Assembly: GCF_002209565.1 (NCBI RefSeq) | Contig: NZ_NJIH01000014.1 | Location: 1 to 64,000, forward strand | DNA: 64,000 bases | Direction: 5' to 3' | DNA from: Candidimonas nitroreducens | GTDB lineage: Bacteria; Pseudomonadota; Gammaproteobacteria; Burkholderiales; Burkholderiaceae_B | Part shown: piece after piece, positions 8,526 through 17,624 of the stretch | Layout: each line of letters opens with the position of its first letter | Position numbering within the stretch: position 1 is the stretch's first letter | The notes under the pieces: generated by a model | Told to the model about the DNA's origin: nothing | The model's database searches: none | Seen by the model: the letters and a program-made list of their open reading frames with translations, nothing else | Made by a program: the position numbers and the translations under genes

Positions 8526-8673
8526 CCTGTCGCTGCGCGACATCCTCGCCGTAGGAGGGGTCGCGCGCCCTCCAGGCGGCCGGGCGGACGCGAACGTGTG
8601 ACTGCCCACCTGTCGCTGCGCGCCATCCTCCCCGTGGGAGGGAGCGCGTCCTTCGGGCGGCCGGGCGGACGCG
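8526..8673. repeat. Two-copy direct repeat between mrpC and mrpD
   Basis: Two imperfect copies of a 65-67 base unit lie head to tail with a period of 83 bases: 8526-8592 and 8609-8673. Both begin CCTGTCGCTGCGCG, contain a small hairpin around CTCC..GGGAGG, and end GGCGGCCGGGCGGACGCG. The second copy ends 2 bases before the mrpC stop triplet. The unit is GC-rich and self-complementary in parts, so the mrp mRNA would fold strongly here. Confidence 0.85.
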
Positions 8674-8674
8674 C

Positions 8675-9016
8675 TCATGGCTGCTCCTTCCCGTCGACGT
8701 GGTCGGTGCCGCTCAGGCCGCGCGAGGCCAGCAGCACGACCAGGAACAGGGCGGTGGTGGCAAAGCCGATGACGATGGCCGTCAGGATCAGGGCTTGCGG
8801 CAGCGGATCGGCGTACAGGGCCGGGTTGGCGCCCTTGGCCGCGTCGATGACCGGCGCCCGGGCCGCGATCAGGCGTCCCATGGCGAATATGAACAGGTTG
8901 ACCGCGTACGACAGCAGCGACAGGCCCATGATGACCTGGAAGGTGCGCGGCCGCAGCAATAGCCAGATTCCGGAGGCGGCGAGCAGCCCGATGGCCGTGG
9001 CGAAGACGATTTCCAT
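8675..9016 (-). CDS. mrpC: Mrp antiporter subunit C
   Basis: 113-residue NuoK-like subunit with three membrane helices: LLLRPRTFQVIMGLSLLSYAVNLFIFAMG is typical of MnhC/PhaC, followed by DPLPQALILTAIVIGFATTAL. Its ATG overlaps the mrpA stop by one base (TGATG type arrangement at 9014-9018). It functions in the membrane part of the Mrp complex. Confidence 0.95.
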   Translation of the reverse strand: MEIVFATAIGLLAASGIWLLLRPRTFQVIMGLSLLSYAVNLFIFAMGRLIAARAPVIDAAKGANPALYADPLPQALILTAIVIGFATTALFLVVLLASRGLSGTDHVDGKEQP

Positions 9017-11907
9017 CAGAGGCTCCTGCGTTGCGGCTGGCCAGCGGCGCCGGCCGGCTGGCGGTACAGGCGCAGCGACTGGTGCGCCAGCACCAGCAGC
9101 ATCAGTATGGTGGCGCCGATCACCAGCATGTACACCCCGATGTCAAAGACCAGTACCGAAGATACGTGCAGCGTGCCCAGCAGCGGCAGCGACAACTGCC
9201 ACGAGCCTGCCGACAGCAGCGGGCGCAGCGACCACCAGGCCGATACGGCGGCGCCGCCGGCCAGCAGCAGGCCGATACCCATCCAGTACTGCGGGTGGAT
9301 GCGCTGGCGCGACTCGACCCAGATGACGCCGCCGGCCATGTATTGCAGGATGATGGCGGTGGCCATGATCAGGCCGCCGACGAAGCCGCCGCCCGGCAGG
9401 TTGTGGCCGCGTAGCAGGAAGAACAGCGAAATCAGGGCGGCCACCGGCAGCAGCAGGCGCAGCAGCACGGCGGGCACCATCATGGGCCCGGCGGGCAGCG
9501 GCGCAGCCGGGTCGGGCGCCGGTGAGTCGTCGGCAGCGCCACGGCGCGGCGCCGGGATTTCCAGGCTTTCCGGCGGCGGCCTGAAGCGGCGCAGCAGCGC
9601 ATACACACTGAGCGCGACGATGCCGAGCACGGTGATTTCGCCCAGCGTGTCGAAGCCGCGGAAATCCACCAGTATCACGTTGACCACATTGGTGCCACCG
9701 CCTTCCGGCAAGGCCTTTTCAAGAAAGAAGGCAGAGGTGTTGCTGCCGGCCGGGCGCGTCATGACCGCATAAGCCAGGGCGGCCAGCCCGGCGCCGGCCA
9801 GCAGCGCCACCACTAGGTCGCGGATACGGCGTGCCACGGCATCGGGCGCCGCCGCGGCAGCGTCGGAGCGCAGGCGGCGCGGCAGCCAGCGCAGGCCCAG
9901 CAGGATCAGCACCACTGTCACGACCTCGACGGCAAGCTGGGTCAGGGCCAGGTCGGGCGCCGAATACCAGACGAATGTCAGGCTGGTGACGAGGCCGGCC
10001 GCGCCAGTCAGCAGCAGCGCCGCCGGCCGGTGGAATTTGGCCTGCACCGCGGCGCCGATGGCGCAGGCGGCGCCGGCGATCCATAGCAGCGCGAACCAGG
10101 GGTTGACGGGGGCGGTCGGCTGCGGCCCGAACCAGGCCCCGTGGTGCAGCGGCAGCACGGCCGCGGCTATGGTAGCGACGAGGGCCAGCAGCAGTTGCGG
10201 CTGCAGGCGCGGCGAACTGCCGTATTCCAGGCCGCGCCGCGCAAGCTCGTCCAGCGCCTCCATGGTTGCCTCGTAGATGCGTCGGCCCGGATCCGGAAAC
10301 AGTGGAACCTGTCCGGGCCTGGCGCGCCAGGCCGGACGCAGCAGCCAGTAAAGCGCTATGCCGCCGGCCATCGCCACCAGGCTCATGGCCAGCGGCAGAT
10401 TAAAGCCGTGCCAAACGGCCAGATCGTAGTGGGGCTCGGCAGCGCCCAGAATGGAGCCGGTAGCGGCCTCGAGTACGGTCTCGACGGTGCGCGCCGGCAG
10501 CATGCCCACCACTAGGCAGGCCAGCACCAGCAGGGCGCTGGGCAGCAGCATCCAGTACGGCGGCTCGTGCGGCGGGCGCGGCAGGTCGTGGGCGGGCGGC
10601 CCGAAAAAGACCTGCAGGATGAAACGCAGTGAATACGCCACACTGAAGGCGCCGGCCAGCACCGCAAGTATGGGCAGGCCATACAGGCGCAGCCAGTCGC
10701 CGTTGATGAACACGGTTTCCGCGAAGAACATTTCTTTCGAAATAAAACCGTTGAGCAGCGGCACACCCGCCATGGAAGCCGCCGCCACGGTCGCCAGCAC
10801 GGTGGTCAGCGGCATGCTGTGCCGCAGCCCGGACAGGCGGTTGATGTCGCGCGTGCCGGTTTCGTGATCGACAATGCCCGCCGCCATGAACAGCGAGGCC
10901 TTGAAAGTGGCGTGGTTGATCATGTGGAACACCGCGGCCACCAGCGCCAGCGGGCTGTTCATGCCCAGCAGCAGGGTGATCAGGCCCAGGTGGCTGATGG
11001 TGGAATAGGCCAGCACGCCTTTCATGTCCTGCTGGAACATGGCCGCGTAGGCGCCCAGCACCAGCGAGCACAGGCCCGCGCCGCCGACGATCCAGAACCA
11101 TTGTTCGCTGCCGGACAGCACCGGCCACAGCCGGGCCAGCAGGAACACCCCGGCCTTGACCATGGTGGCCGAATGCAGGTAGGCCGATACCGGGGTAGGC
11201 GCGGCCATGGCCTGCGGCAGCCAGAAATGAAACGGGAACTGCGCGCTTTTGCTGAGCGCGCCCAGGGCGATGAGCGCGACGATGGCGGGATACCAGGGGT
11301 GGTGGCGCACCAGTTCGCCCGAGGCCAGCACGCGGTCGAGATCGTAGCTGCCGACGACGTGGCCCAGCATCAGCACGCCGGCCAGCAGGCACAGGCCGCC
11401 GGCGGCGGTGACGGCGAAGGCCATGCGTGCGCCGCGCCGCGCGTCGATGCGGTGGTGCCAGAAGGCGATCAGCATGAACGAGGACAGGCTGGTCATTTCC
11501 CAGAAAACCACCAACTGCACCAGGTTGCCCGACAGCACCACGCCCAGCATCGACCCCATGAACAGCAGGAAGAATGAAAAGAAGCGCGCGGTGGGATCTT
11601 GCGCCGACAGATAGTAGCGGGCGTACAGGGTGACGAGCGCGCCCATTATCGTCACCAGCAGCGCGAACAGCCAGGCGTAGCCGTCCAGGCGCAATGCCAT
11701 GTCCAGCCCCAATTCCGGCGCCCAGGGGATGACGCTGCGCACCACCACGCCGCGGGCGATCTCGGGCCACTGCGCCAGCAGCAGCGCCACGCAGGCCAAT
11801 GCCACCAGGCCGGTCAGCCACGCCTGCAGCCTGCGGGCGTCGCGCGGCAGCACGGCCAGCACGAGGCTGCCGGCAAGAGGCAGTGCCAGTATGAGTATCA
11901 GCGGCAT
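9016..11907 (-). CDS. mrpA: Fused Mrp antiporter subunits A and B
   Basis: 963 residues. The first about 700 are NuoL-like, with [21 protein letters not shown] and [17 protein letters not shown] containing the conserved proton-path residues. An MrpA C-terminal region follows, and the last about 150 residues ([27 protein letters not shown] onward) are MrpB. Fusion of A and B is the hallmark of group-2 Mrp/Pha/Sha systems. It is the first gene of the operon mrpAB-C-D-E-F-G, which exchanges cytoplasmic Na+/K+ for external protons and supports alkali and salt tolerance. About 230 bases upstream separate it from the terminator of the next gene; the promoter must lie there. Confidence 0.95.
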   Translation of the reverse strand: MPLILILALPLAGSLVLAVLPRDARRLQAWLTGLVALACVALLLAQWPEIARGVVVRSVIPWAPELGLDMALRLDGYAWLFALLVTIMGALVTLYARYYLSAQDPTARFFSFFLLFMGSMLGVVLSGNLVQLVVFWEMTSLSSFMLIAFWHHRIDARRGARMAFAVTAAGGLCLLAGVLMLGHVVGSYDLDRVLASGELVRHHPWYPAIVALIALGALSKSAQFPFHFWLPQAMAAPTPVSAYLHSATMVKAGVFLLARLWPVLSGSEQWFWIVGGAGLCSLVLGAYAAMFQQDMKGVLAYSTISHLGLITLLLGMNSPLALVAAVFHMINHATFKASLFMAAGIVDHETGTRDINRLSGLRHSMPLTTVLATVAAASMAGVPLLNGFISKEMFFAETVFINGDWLRLYGLPILAVLAGAFSVAYSLRFILQVFFGPPAHDLPRPPHEPPYWMLLPSALLVLACLVVGMLPARTVETVLEAATGSILGAAEPHYDLAVWHGFNLPLAMSLVAMAGGIALYWLLRPAWRARPGQVPLFPDPGRRIYEATMEALDELARRGLEYGSSPRLQPQLLLALVATIAAAVLPLHHGAWFGPQPTAPVNPWFALLWIAGAACAIGAAVQAKFHRPAALLLTGAAGLVTSLTFVWYSAPDLALTQLAVEVVTVVLILLGLRWLPRRLRSDAAAAAPDAVARRIRDLVVALLAGAGLAALAYAVMTRPAGSNTSAFFLEKALPEGGGTNVVNVILVDFRGFDTLGEITVLGIVALSVYALLRRFRPPPESLEIPAPRRGAADDSPAPDPAAPLPAGPMMVPAVLLRLLLPVAALISLFFLLRGHNLPGGGFVGGLIMATAIILQYMAGGVIWVESRQRIHPQYWMGIGLLLAGGAAVSAWWSLRPLLSAGSWQLSLPLLGTLHVSSVLVFDIGVYMLVIGATILMLLVLAHQSLRLYRQPAGAAGQPQRRSL

Positions 11908-12048
11908 CGAGGCTTACGCGAATCTGAAGATGAAGGGCTTCAATAATACGATACAGATGGGTATTGCGTTCTATGCCGCGTTGCCATGCGCGCTGCCGCT
12001 GTCGGCGCTAGCCGCCGGGGCCACCGGGCTGCGGCCCGGATCGCAGCG

Positions 12049-12083
12049 AAAATAAAAACGCCCCGCAGGCTGCTGCAGGGCGG
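12049..12083 (-). terminator. Intrinsic terminator after the small secreted protein gene
   Basis: On the minus strand CGCCCTGCAG, a short loop and CTGCGGGGCG form a 10-pair stem (one G-U pair, which forms only in the minus-strand RNA) followed by TTTTTATTTT. It lies 57 bases beyond the stop of the gene at 12140-12547 and insulates the mrp operon. Confidence 0.88.
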
Positions 12084-12139
12084 TATGTGCAAGAACGCGG
12101 CGCCGCGGAGCGCCGCAGTTTGTTGCGAAAAGGCGAAAA

Positions 12140-12547
12140 TTAACTGCCGGCCGGAACCGTGATGGTGGTTTCCCTGAGAATGCCGCCGCTTTCGACGCTG
12201 CCCCTGGTCACCGTGTTCTGACCGGACATTTGCATCATGCAGTCTTGCTGCTGGCCCGCGGGCAGGGACTTGCAGCGATTGGTGGAGTCTTGCTGGTAGT
12301 CGTGGCTGCCCGAGACCAGGCGATTGCGCTTGGCTTCTTCGTAGGCCGCGCCGGCTTCCTTCATGCAGGTGGCGCGGCTTTCAGTTGTGGCGCTGCTTTT
12401 GCAGAAGGCGACGTCGGACTGGTATTGGGCGCGCAAGTCGGCGTTTCTGCTGGGGCCTGCGGCCATTGCTACCGAGGAAAACAATCCAGCGCTCAGCAGG
12501 CCGGCGGCCAGGGTCTGACACGTAAGTTTCGATACACGAAAAGCCAT
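12140..12547 (-). CDS. Small secreted Cys-containing protein of unknown function
   Basis: 135 residues. A signal peptide is clear: positive start MAFRVSKLTCQ, hydrophobic core, likely cleavage after AMA or AMAA near residue 30. The mature part is polar, Gln/Ser-rich and carries four Cys (VAFCKSS, ATCMKE, NRCKSL, QDCMMQ), suggesting two disulfides in the periplasm. It is monocistronic, with its own terminator. I do not recognise the family beyond resemblance to small hypothetical periplasmic proteins of related betaproteobacteria. No function is assigned. Confidence 0.8.
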   Translation of the reverse strand: MAFRVSKLTCQTLAAGLLSAGLFSSVAMAAGPSRNADLRAQYQSDVAFCKSSATTESRATCMKEAGAAYEEAKRNRLVSGSHDYQQDSTNRCKSLPAGQQQDCMMQMSGQNTVTRGSVESGGILRETTITVPAGS

Positions 12548-12945
12548 ATTTTCACCTCTGTGTGTTGTTGAACCTCGAAGCTACTATGAGCCAAGTATAA
12601 AACCGTTTGCGCCGGGCCGGTTACAGTTAGGTGCCTGTTTAGCCGGCGTAGAAACATTTTTCTACTCAAGGGCCTTCATACCGGCATGCTGGTCAAAAAT
12701 GCCAGCAATTTGTTACCGTAATTGCTGTCGTTGCACTCGATTCCGCAGCTTCAGGCCGTTGCCATGTTGCGCTGCCGCAGCCCGCAAGACGCGAGTGGCG
12801 GCCGCAATGGGCCGGTGGGTATTTGGGGGACGCCTTGTTCCGTGCTCTTATTCGAGCTGCAATTCGGCAATTTGTTCCCGTTTTTTTCGCGACCGCTTTT
12901 TCCTCCGGCAGCGCGCGTTTTTCATTGCATACTATCGGCAACACC
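12548..12945. other. Intergenic region between two divergent genes
   Basis: About 400 bases containing the promoters of the secreted-protein gene (leftward) and the Crp/Fnr gene (rightward). An inverted repeat GTAGAAA / TTTCTAC lies at 12648-12665. An open frame runs into the regulator gene from 12823, but its sequence is not like the family N-terminus. No RNA gene or other conserved feature was recognised. Confidence 0.5.
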
Positions 12946-13623
12946 ATGACTACACACAAGTCCAGAATTCCGCAGCTGCTTGGCCGGCTGCCCCTTTTCG
13001 ACGAGTTTTCGCAGGAAGAGCTGGCGCAGATCGCGCCGGCGGTTGCGGAAGTCGAGGTGGCGCGCGGCGGCGTGGTGTTCCGCCGCGGCGACCCATGCAC
13101 CGGGTTTCACTGCGTGGCGTACGGCCAGGTCAAACTGACGGTGGTATCGCCCGAAGGCGACGAAAAGGTCGTGCGCATCGCCGGCCCCGGCGACAGCTTC
13201 GGCGAAGCGCTGATGTTTTTGAGCAAACCCTATATCGTCTCGGCGCAGGCGCTGGCCGACACCTTGCTGTTGTTCATTCCGCAAGCCACGGTGTTCGAAG
13301 GGCTGGAGCGCGACGGGCGCTTTGCGCGCAAGATGCTGGCCGGCCTGAGCCGGCGCCTGCAAGGCCTGGTCGCCGATGTCGAGGCCTATTCGCTGCGTTC
13401 CGGTGCGCAGCGGGTAATAGGCTATCTGTTGCGCACGCAGGCCCTGGAACAAGGCTCGCGCGTCAGCCTGGATGTCAGCAAGGCGGTGCTGGCCTCGCGC
13501 CTGAACCTGACGCCCGAGCACTTTTCCAGGATCCTGCACGACTTGTCGGCGGCCGGCCTCATCGAGGTGCAGGGCAGGGACATCACCCTGCTGGATCCCG
13601 ACAGGCTGCGGGCCTACGGCTGA
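12946..13623 (+). CDS. Crp/Fnr-family transcriptional regulator (Dnr-like)
   Basis: 225 residues from ATG 12946: cyclic-nucleotide-binding-like jelly roll (about 10-120, with RGGVVFRRGDP and GPGDSFGEALMF), a dimerisation helix, then a helix-turn-helix (VLASRLNLTPEHFSRILHDLSAAGLIEV). The N-terminus lacks the Cys cluster that binds Fe-S in FNR, so it resembles Dnr/NnrR or Crp-type members sensing haem-NO or nucleotide. The open frame extends 41 codons upstream to 12823, but that segment does not resemble the family. It stands alone between convergent and divergent neighbours, so its targets are probably elsewhere. Confidence 0.9.
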   Translation: MTTHKSRIPQLLGRLPLFDEFSQEELAQIAPAVAEVEVARGGVVFRRGDPCTGFHCVAYGQVKLTVVSPEGDEKVVRIAGPGDSFGEALMFLSKPYIVSAQALADTLLLFIPQATVFEGLERDGRFARKMLAGLSRRLQGLVADVEAYSLRSGAQRVIGYLLRTQALEQGSRVSLDVSKAVLASRLNLTPEHFSRILHDLSAAGLIEVQGRDITLLDPDRLRAYG

Positions 13624-13675
13624 TCCTCTGAAACGCTGAAACGCTGAGATCGGCAGGTGCCCGCCGTTCTACGCC

Positions 13676-13761
13676 CGGCGCTGTGCTCGTCCGGCGCCAT
13701 GCTCATTCGGCGCCCAATATCTATTCGGAGCCCAGTATCATTCGGCGCCCAGCATCGTATT
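13676..13761. repeat. Five imperfect 16-19 base tandem repeats at the 3' end of a LysR gene
   Basis: Units start at about 13676, 13692, 13708, 13726 and 13743; each begins CGGCGC or CGGAGC and ends in (A)TT, with consensus near CGGCGCCCAGTATCATT. The LysR stop codon (13738-13740) falls inside the array. Read on the minus strand past the stop, the units would encode repeated WAPN-like residues, so the gene end has been built or cut by repeat expansion. Confidence 0.8.
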
Positions 13762-14637
13762 GGAGAAATCACAATGCCTTGCGGCGATTTCCGCGATGTG
13801 CGTGTGGAAGTCGTCGTCGACCTGTTTCCTGAAATAAGCGGAATACAGGATGCGTGGCGCGGCCTTGGAAGTCTGCAGCCTGACCAGGCGCCGGGTGCCG
13901 ACCATGGGCATGAAATAGTCCTGGGGTATGCAGCTGATGCCTATGCCCGACATGCAGAGGCTGGCGGTAGCGATCAGGTTGTTGATGGTGAATATATTGC
14001 TGGCCGCCTTGTGGGGCAGCAGCCAGGCATCGTAGATTGCGCTCAGCGCCGATTCGTTGCTTTGCCGTATCAATGGCATCTCGGCGATTTCCCGGGCGTG
14101 GTAGACATGATCCGGGTTTAGCGACTTGCCGCCCACCCACATCAGATCCAGATAGCGCAGGGGGATTTCCTGGAAATCGTTGGGCATGGAGCGAGCCTGC
14201 ATGAAGGCCGCGTCTATCTTGCCGGCGGCCAGCATTTGCCGCAGTTCGCCCGACATGCCGATCACCGCGTCGACGTGGATTTCGGGGTAGCGGTTCTTCA
14301 AGTGGTCGATGAGGTTCGGCAGCCAGGTGATGGCGCTGATTTCCGTGACGCCCAGAGTCAGCTTCTTGTGGGTGCGCGCCCGGTGCTTGAAATCGCGCGA
14401 CAGCCGTTCGCGGTGCGCCAACAGTTCTTCGGCGATAAGGAAAATTTCCTGCCCCTGTGCGCTTAGGGTCTTGTGCCTGCCCTCGCGCACGAAGAATGGC
14501 ACGTCGAAAATACTTTCCAGTTGTTGCACACGCTTGGTGACCGCCGACTGCGTGGTGAACAGCTTCTGCGCGGCCGCCGAAAAGGTGCCGAGCTTGACCA
14601 CCCAATAAAGCGCTTCCAGCTGCTTGTACGTGAACAT
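13738..14637 (-). CDS. LysR-family regulator
   Basis: 299 residues: N-terminal winged helix (MFTYKQLEALYWVVKLGTFS, then AAAQKLFTTQSAVTKRVQQLE) and a substrate-binding effector domain. It is transcribed divergently from an RraA-like gene and a Bug receptor, so it probably controls them from the shared AT-rich spacer, where a T-N11-A dyad is visible. The effector is likely the acid bound by the receptor (inference). The C-terminus NTMLGAE lies within a tandem repeat array, so its last residues are probably variable. Confidence 0.92.
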   Translation of the reverse strand: MFTYKQLEALYWVVKLGTFSAAAQKLFTTQSAVTKRVQQLESIFDVPFFVREGRHKTLSAQGQEIFLIAEELLAHRERLSRDFKHRARTHKKLTLGVTEISAITWLPNLIDHLKNRYPEIHVDAVIGMSGELRQMLAAGKIDAAFMQARSMPNDFQEIPLRYLDLMWVGGKSLNPDHVYHAREIAEMPLIRQSNESALSAIYDAWLLPHKAASNIFTINNLIATASLCMSGIGISCIPQDYFMPMVGTRRLVRLQTSKAAPRILYSAYFRKQVDDDFHTHIAEIAARHCDFSNTMLGAE

Positions 14638-14658
14638 AAGTGCGGCGGGTTTTCAATA

Positions 14659-14675
14659 TATTCTTAAAAGGAATG
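14659..14675. promoter_or_regulatory. Candidate LysR operator in the divergent spacer
   Basis: TATTC (14659-14663) and GAATG (14671-14675) flank a 7-base AT spacer; the dyad TTC-N7-GAA satisfies the T-N11-A rule (T14661, A14673). It lies 22-38 bases upstream of the LysR start and in the promoter zone of the divergent RraA-like gene, the usual arrangement for an autoregulated LysR pair. Confidence 0.55.
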
Positions 14676-14803
14676 TATTGATTGTAATTAAATTAGCTAT
14701 ACGGAATAGTTGGCTTGGTCAAAAATACATACTTTCAACCAAGCACGGCTTGCAAGCCCGCATTCGCGGCGCCTGTCGGCCACTTAGCCGGACGGACAAG
14801 ACA

Positions 14804-15412
14804 GTGGATTTTGCAGAGATGTTTTCTGGTGTTGCCACCTCGCTCATCAGCGACAGCATGGATCGCTTGTGCGGCACGCACGCGCTCAAGCCCATGCATG
14901 GGGAAGGCCAGTTGGTGGGCAGGGCGCTGCCGATAAAGGTGGCTCCTGGCGATAATCTGTATATCCACTTGGCGCTGCGGCAGGTTCAGGCGGGCGATGT
15001 GCTGGTGATCGACGGCGGCGGCAGCGTGGATCGCGCCCTGATCGGGGAAATCATGATGTCGGTGGCGCGCATGCGTGGCGCCGTGGGTTATGTCATCGAT
15101 GGCGCGGTGCGCGACGTCACGGCATTTTCCGAGCAGCGGTTTCCCTGTTTTGCCCGAGGCGTTACCCACAAGGGGCCCTACAAGAACGGCCCGGGCGTCA
15201 TCGGCGAGCCGGTGGCGATAGACGGCGTGGTGGTGCACGCCGGCGACATCGTCGTGGGCGACAGCGACGGCGTGGTGTTCGTGCCGCAGGCCCGGGCCGA
15301 GCGGGTCAGCGGCCTGGCGCGCGCCAAGTTGCGCGACGAGCAGGCCATTCTGGCCGGCATCGCCCGCGGCGTATACGACGACAGCTGGATAGACGCCAGA
15401 CTGGCGTCCTGA
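14804..15412 (+). CDS. RraA / 4-hydroxy-4-methyl-2-oxoglutarate aldolase family protein
   Basis: About 202 residues from GTG 14804. Family signatures are clear: GVATSLISDSMDRL near the start, GDVLVIDGGG, ALIGEIM, and GYVIDGAVRDV with the Arg-Asp pair that binds metal and pyruvate moiety in HMG/CHA aldolases. Members cleave 4-hydroxy-4-methyl-2-oxoglutarate or decarboxylate oxaloacetate in protocatechuate/gallate degradation, while others inhibit RNase E, so the exact role is open. The start is uncertain: ATG 14819 is possible, and the frame is open back to 14624 inside the LysR start. The Bug receptor follows 54 bases later. Confidence 0.82.
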   Translation: MDFAEMFSGVATSLISDSMDRLCGTHALKPMHGEGQLVGRALPIKVAPGDNLYIHLALRQVQAGDVLVIDGGGSVDRALIGEIMMSVARMRGAVGYVIDGAVRDVTAFSEQRFPCFARGVTHKGPYKNGPGVIGEPVAIDGVVVHAGDIVVGDSDGVVFVPQARAERVSGLARAKLRDEQAILAGIARGVYDDSWIDARLAS

Positions 15413-15466
15413 GAAAACCCGAATTCACAAATGCAAGGGCATGGACATGCCCGGAAAGGAGATGCT

Positions 15467-16444
15467 ATGCGGATCATCAGGAAACACATGACGGCCAGCG
15501 TGCTGGCCGGCGTATTGGCGGCCAGTTGCGGACTGGCCCGGGCCGCGGCATTCCCCGACCATGCCATCCAGCTGGTGGTGCCATGGGCGCCCGGCGGGGC
15601 CACCGACGTCATCGGCCGCTTCATTGCCAAGGGCTTGAGCGAACGCGTGGGCCAGGCGGTGGTCGTCAACAACAAGGCCGGCGCCGGCGGCAATATCGGC
15701 ACCGCCTCGTTCGTGCGTGAGAAACCCGATGGCTACACGCTATTGGTGGTGACCAGCTCCACCAATGCCGCCAACCCGCATCTGTATTCGCGCCTGGGCT
15801 TCGACCCGAAGAAGAGTTTCGCGCCCGTGGCCTATATCGGTTCGATCCCCAACGTGCTGGAGGTGCCGAAGTCTTCGCCTTTCAATAGCGTGGCCGAGTT
15901 CCTCGACTACGCCAAAAAGAATCCCGGTAAATTGAACTACGGCTCGGCTGGTGTGGGCTCTTCGCAGCATCTGGCTTCGTCGCTGCTGGTGCACCTGACC
16001 GGCATCCAGGTGACGCACATTCCCTACAAGGGCAGCGGCCCGGCGGTCAGTGACTTGTTGAGCAAGCATCTCGATTTCATGATCGACACCGGCTCGATCT
16101 CGCAGGTGCAGGCAGGGGCACTGAAGGCCCTGGCCGTGGCGTCCAGGACGCGCCTGACCGAGCTGCCCAATGTGCCCACTTTCGCCGAAGCCGGCGTCGC
16201 GGGCATGTATGCGTCGGCCTGGTACGGAATTGCCGCGCCCGCCGGCACGCCGGCGCCTGTCTTGGCCGAACTGAACAAGCAGATCAATTTGGTGCTGGCC
16301 GATCCGGACATCCACAAGAAGCTCGAAGCCATGGGCGTGCAGGTCGGGCCGGCCCAGACGCCGGAACAATTTGCCAAGTTCATGTCCGAAGAAGTCGACC
16401 GCTACGGCGACCTGGTGAAATTGTCGGGCGCGAAGATGGAATGA
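15467..16444 (+). CDS. Bug-family (TctC-like) periplasmic substrate-binding protein
   Basis: 325 residues with signal peptide ending ARA|AAFPD. Bug landmarks: WAPGGATDVIGR, NKAGAGGNIGT, REKPDGYTLL, and YKGSGPAVSDLL. It binds a small carboxylate in the periplasm and delivers it to a TctA/TctB membrane pair, which is not encoded nearby. A strong AAGGAG precedes ATG 15467. Cotranscription with the RraA-like aldolase suggests the ligand is an oxo- or hydroxy-dicarboxylate (inference). Confidence 0.93.
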   Translation: MRIIRKHMTASVLAGVLAASCGLARAAAFPDHAIQLVVPWAPGGATDVIGRFIAKGLSERVGQAVVVNNKAGAGGNIGTASFVREKPDGYTLLVVTSSTNAANPHLYSRLGFDPKKSFAPVAYIGSIPNVLEVPKSSPFNSVAEFLDYAKKNPGKLNYGSAGVGSSQHLASSLLVHLTGIQVTHIPYKGSGPAVSDLLSKHLDFMIDTGSISQVQAGALKALAVASRTRLTELPNVPTFAEAGVAGMYASAWYGIAAPAGTPAPVLAELNKQINLVLADPDIHKKLEAMGVQVGPAQTPEQFAKFMSEEVDRYGDLVKLSGAKME

Positions 16445-16456
16445 ACTGTGCGGCCT

Positions 16457-16480
16457 CTGGGTCGGGATGAGCCGACCCAG
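16457..16480 (+). terminator. Hairpin after the Bug gene, interrupted by the insertion sequence
   Basis: CTGGGTCGG (16457-16465) and CCGACCCAG (16472-16480) form a perfect 9-pair stem 12 bases after the stop. No T tract follows; instead the left end of the IS630-like element starts at 16485, so the insertion may have replaced it. Confidence 0.6.
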
Positions 16481-16484
16481 GGGG

Positions 16485-17624
16485 CTGTCATCGACTATGG
16501 TGTGAAGGCCAAGCTACGGACGTAGTACCGGTCGCCCCCAAGGCTGGATGTATGTTCAGCCCTTGGGGGTGATTGTTTTGAAGGGACAAATGCCGGAGCT
16601 TGCCGAAATTGAAAATCCTGCGGTGGTAAGTCTCGCAGGATAAGGCTAGAGCGTTTTTGATTTACATATTTACAACCACGAGAGATGAAGTAATTGATGT
16701 ACTCGCGAGAGGTAGATAGATCCGGGATCCTACTAATCTCCTGATACATGGAGTCCGCGGTACGCTTGGCCGGCCGCCGCAATAGCGCTTTGAATTTAGA
16801 GAACGTCTTCTCGACGGGGTTCTGGTTTGGCGAATACGGCGGAGGATAGCGCGGTGTCCGCGCCCGCCGCTTCGATGGCCTCCCTGATACTAGATACCTT
16901 ATAGCAAGACAGGTTATCAGCCACGACGATGTCGCCTGGCCGTAGGGTGGGTACAGGAAAGTTTGGGTATAAGCAAAAAATACAGCTCCATTCATCGGAT
17001 CCTCCAGCACGAGTGGGCCCTGATTGCATCGTCGCGTAGGCCCGCAATGAAGGTGGGGCTTTTCCAATGGTCATGGGGAACAGAGGTCACACAGCGTTGG
17101 CTGCGCAGGGAACGTCCTCGCAGGCGCGTCATATTTGTAGTGGTAGCCGTTTCATCAAGAAAGTCCAAGCGACGGGCATGCCAATGCGCCTGTTCAGCGA
17201 TCCACTGCCGCCGCGCCTGATGCATGTTTGCGCGCAGTTGCTCGCTGGCATGCAGGTTTTTTTAAAACTCAGTCCCTACTTGTTCAACTGATGCCACAAC
17301 CTCGGAACTGTAATCTGAATACCTTCTGCGGCCAGCCGTTGGCTCAACTCCACAAGAATTAGGCCCAGCGTGGTCTGAATCCACTGCCGAATCTGCACCT
17401 CCTTGTGAGCGATGCGCGAGCGTCTATATCCACCCATGGACAGGCCGGCTGTGGCGTTGACTTTCTTGCTCCCGTCGCCAGCTCACTTGATCCATCCTCA
17501 AGCGGCTTACCTCATAGCGCCGGGTAATTTCGGTAGGCCCCTCACCACGTGCCAGAGTTCTCAGAACGCGCTTTTGAAGGTCTTGCGAGTAAGCATGCAT
17601 GACTACTCACGTCAACGATGACAG
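16485..17624 (-). mobile_element. Decayed IS630-family insertion sequence
   Basis: A 1.14 kb segment bounded by CTGTCATCG (16485-16493) and its exact complement CGATGACAG (17616-17624). It encloses the full length of an IS630-type transposase on the minus strand, broken by several frameshifts and a stop. The size fits IS630 (about 1.1-1.2 kb). No TA target duplication was recognised at the edges, consistent with age. It lies between the Bug gene and the LysR gene of the next cluster. Confidence 0.8.
16640..17600 (-). pseudogene. IS630 transposase pseudogene
   Basis: Reading the minus strand from ATG 17600 gives the helix-turn-helix start MHAYSQDLQKRVLRTLARGE, then after a frameshift near 17470 RQWIQTTLGLILVELSQRL up to an in-frame stop at 17278-17280. 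The DDE core follows in shifting frames: RLDFLDETATTTNMTRLRGR (about 17225-17090), GDIVVADNLSCYK (near 16920), and YSPNQNPVEKTFSKFKALLR (near 16800). All three acidic catalytic residues (D in LDET, D in VADN, E in NPVE) remain visible, but at least four frame changes make the gene inactive. Confidence 0.85.

Noticed and set aside
6419-8626. A 735-codon open frame on the minus strand
   Set aside because: Only its last 160 codons (from 6901) resemble a protein, MrpE. The remainder is the shadow of mrpD in GC-rich DNA, with Arg/Pro/Ala-rich meaningless translation.
12823-12945. N-terminal extension of the Crp/Fnr regulator
   Set aside because: The extra 41 residues do not look like a regulator N-terminus, and the family start matches MTTHKSRIPQLLGRLPLF at 12946.
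13676-13761. CRISPR array
   Set aside because: Units are only 16-19 bases, contiguous and imperfect, with no spacers or cas genes nearby.
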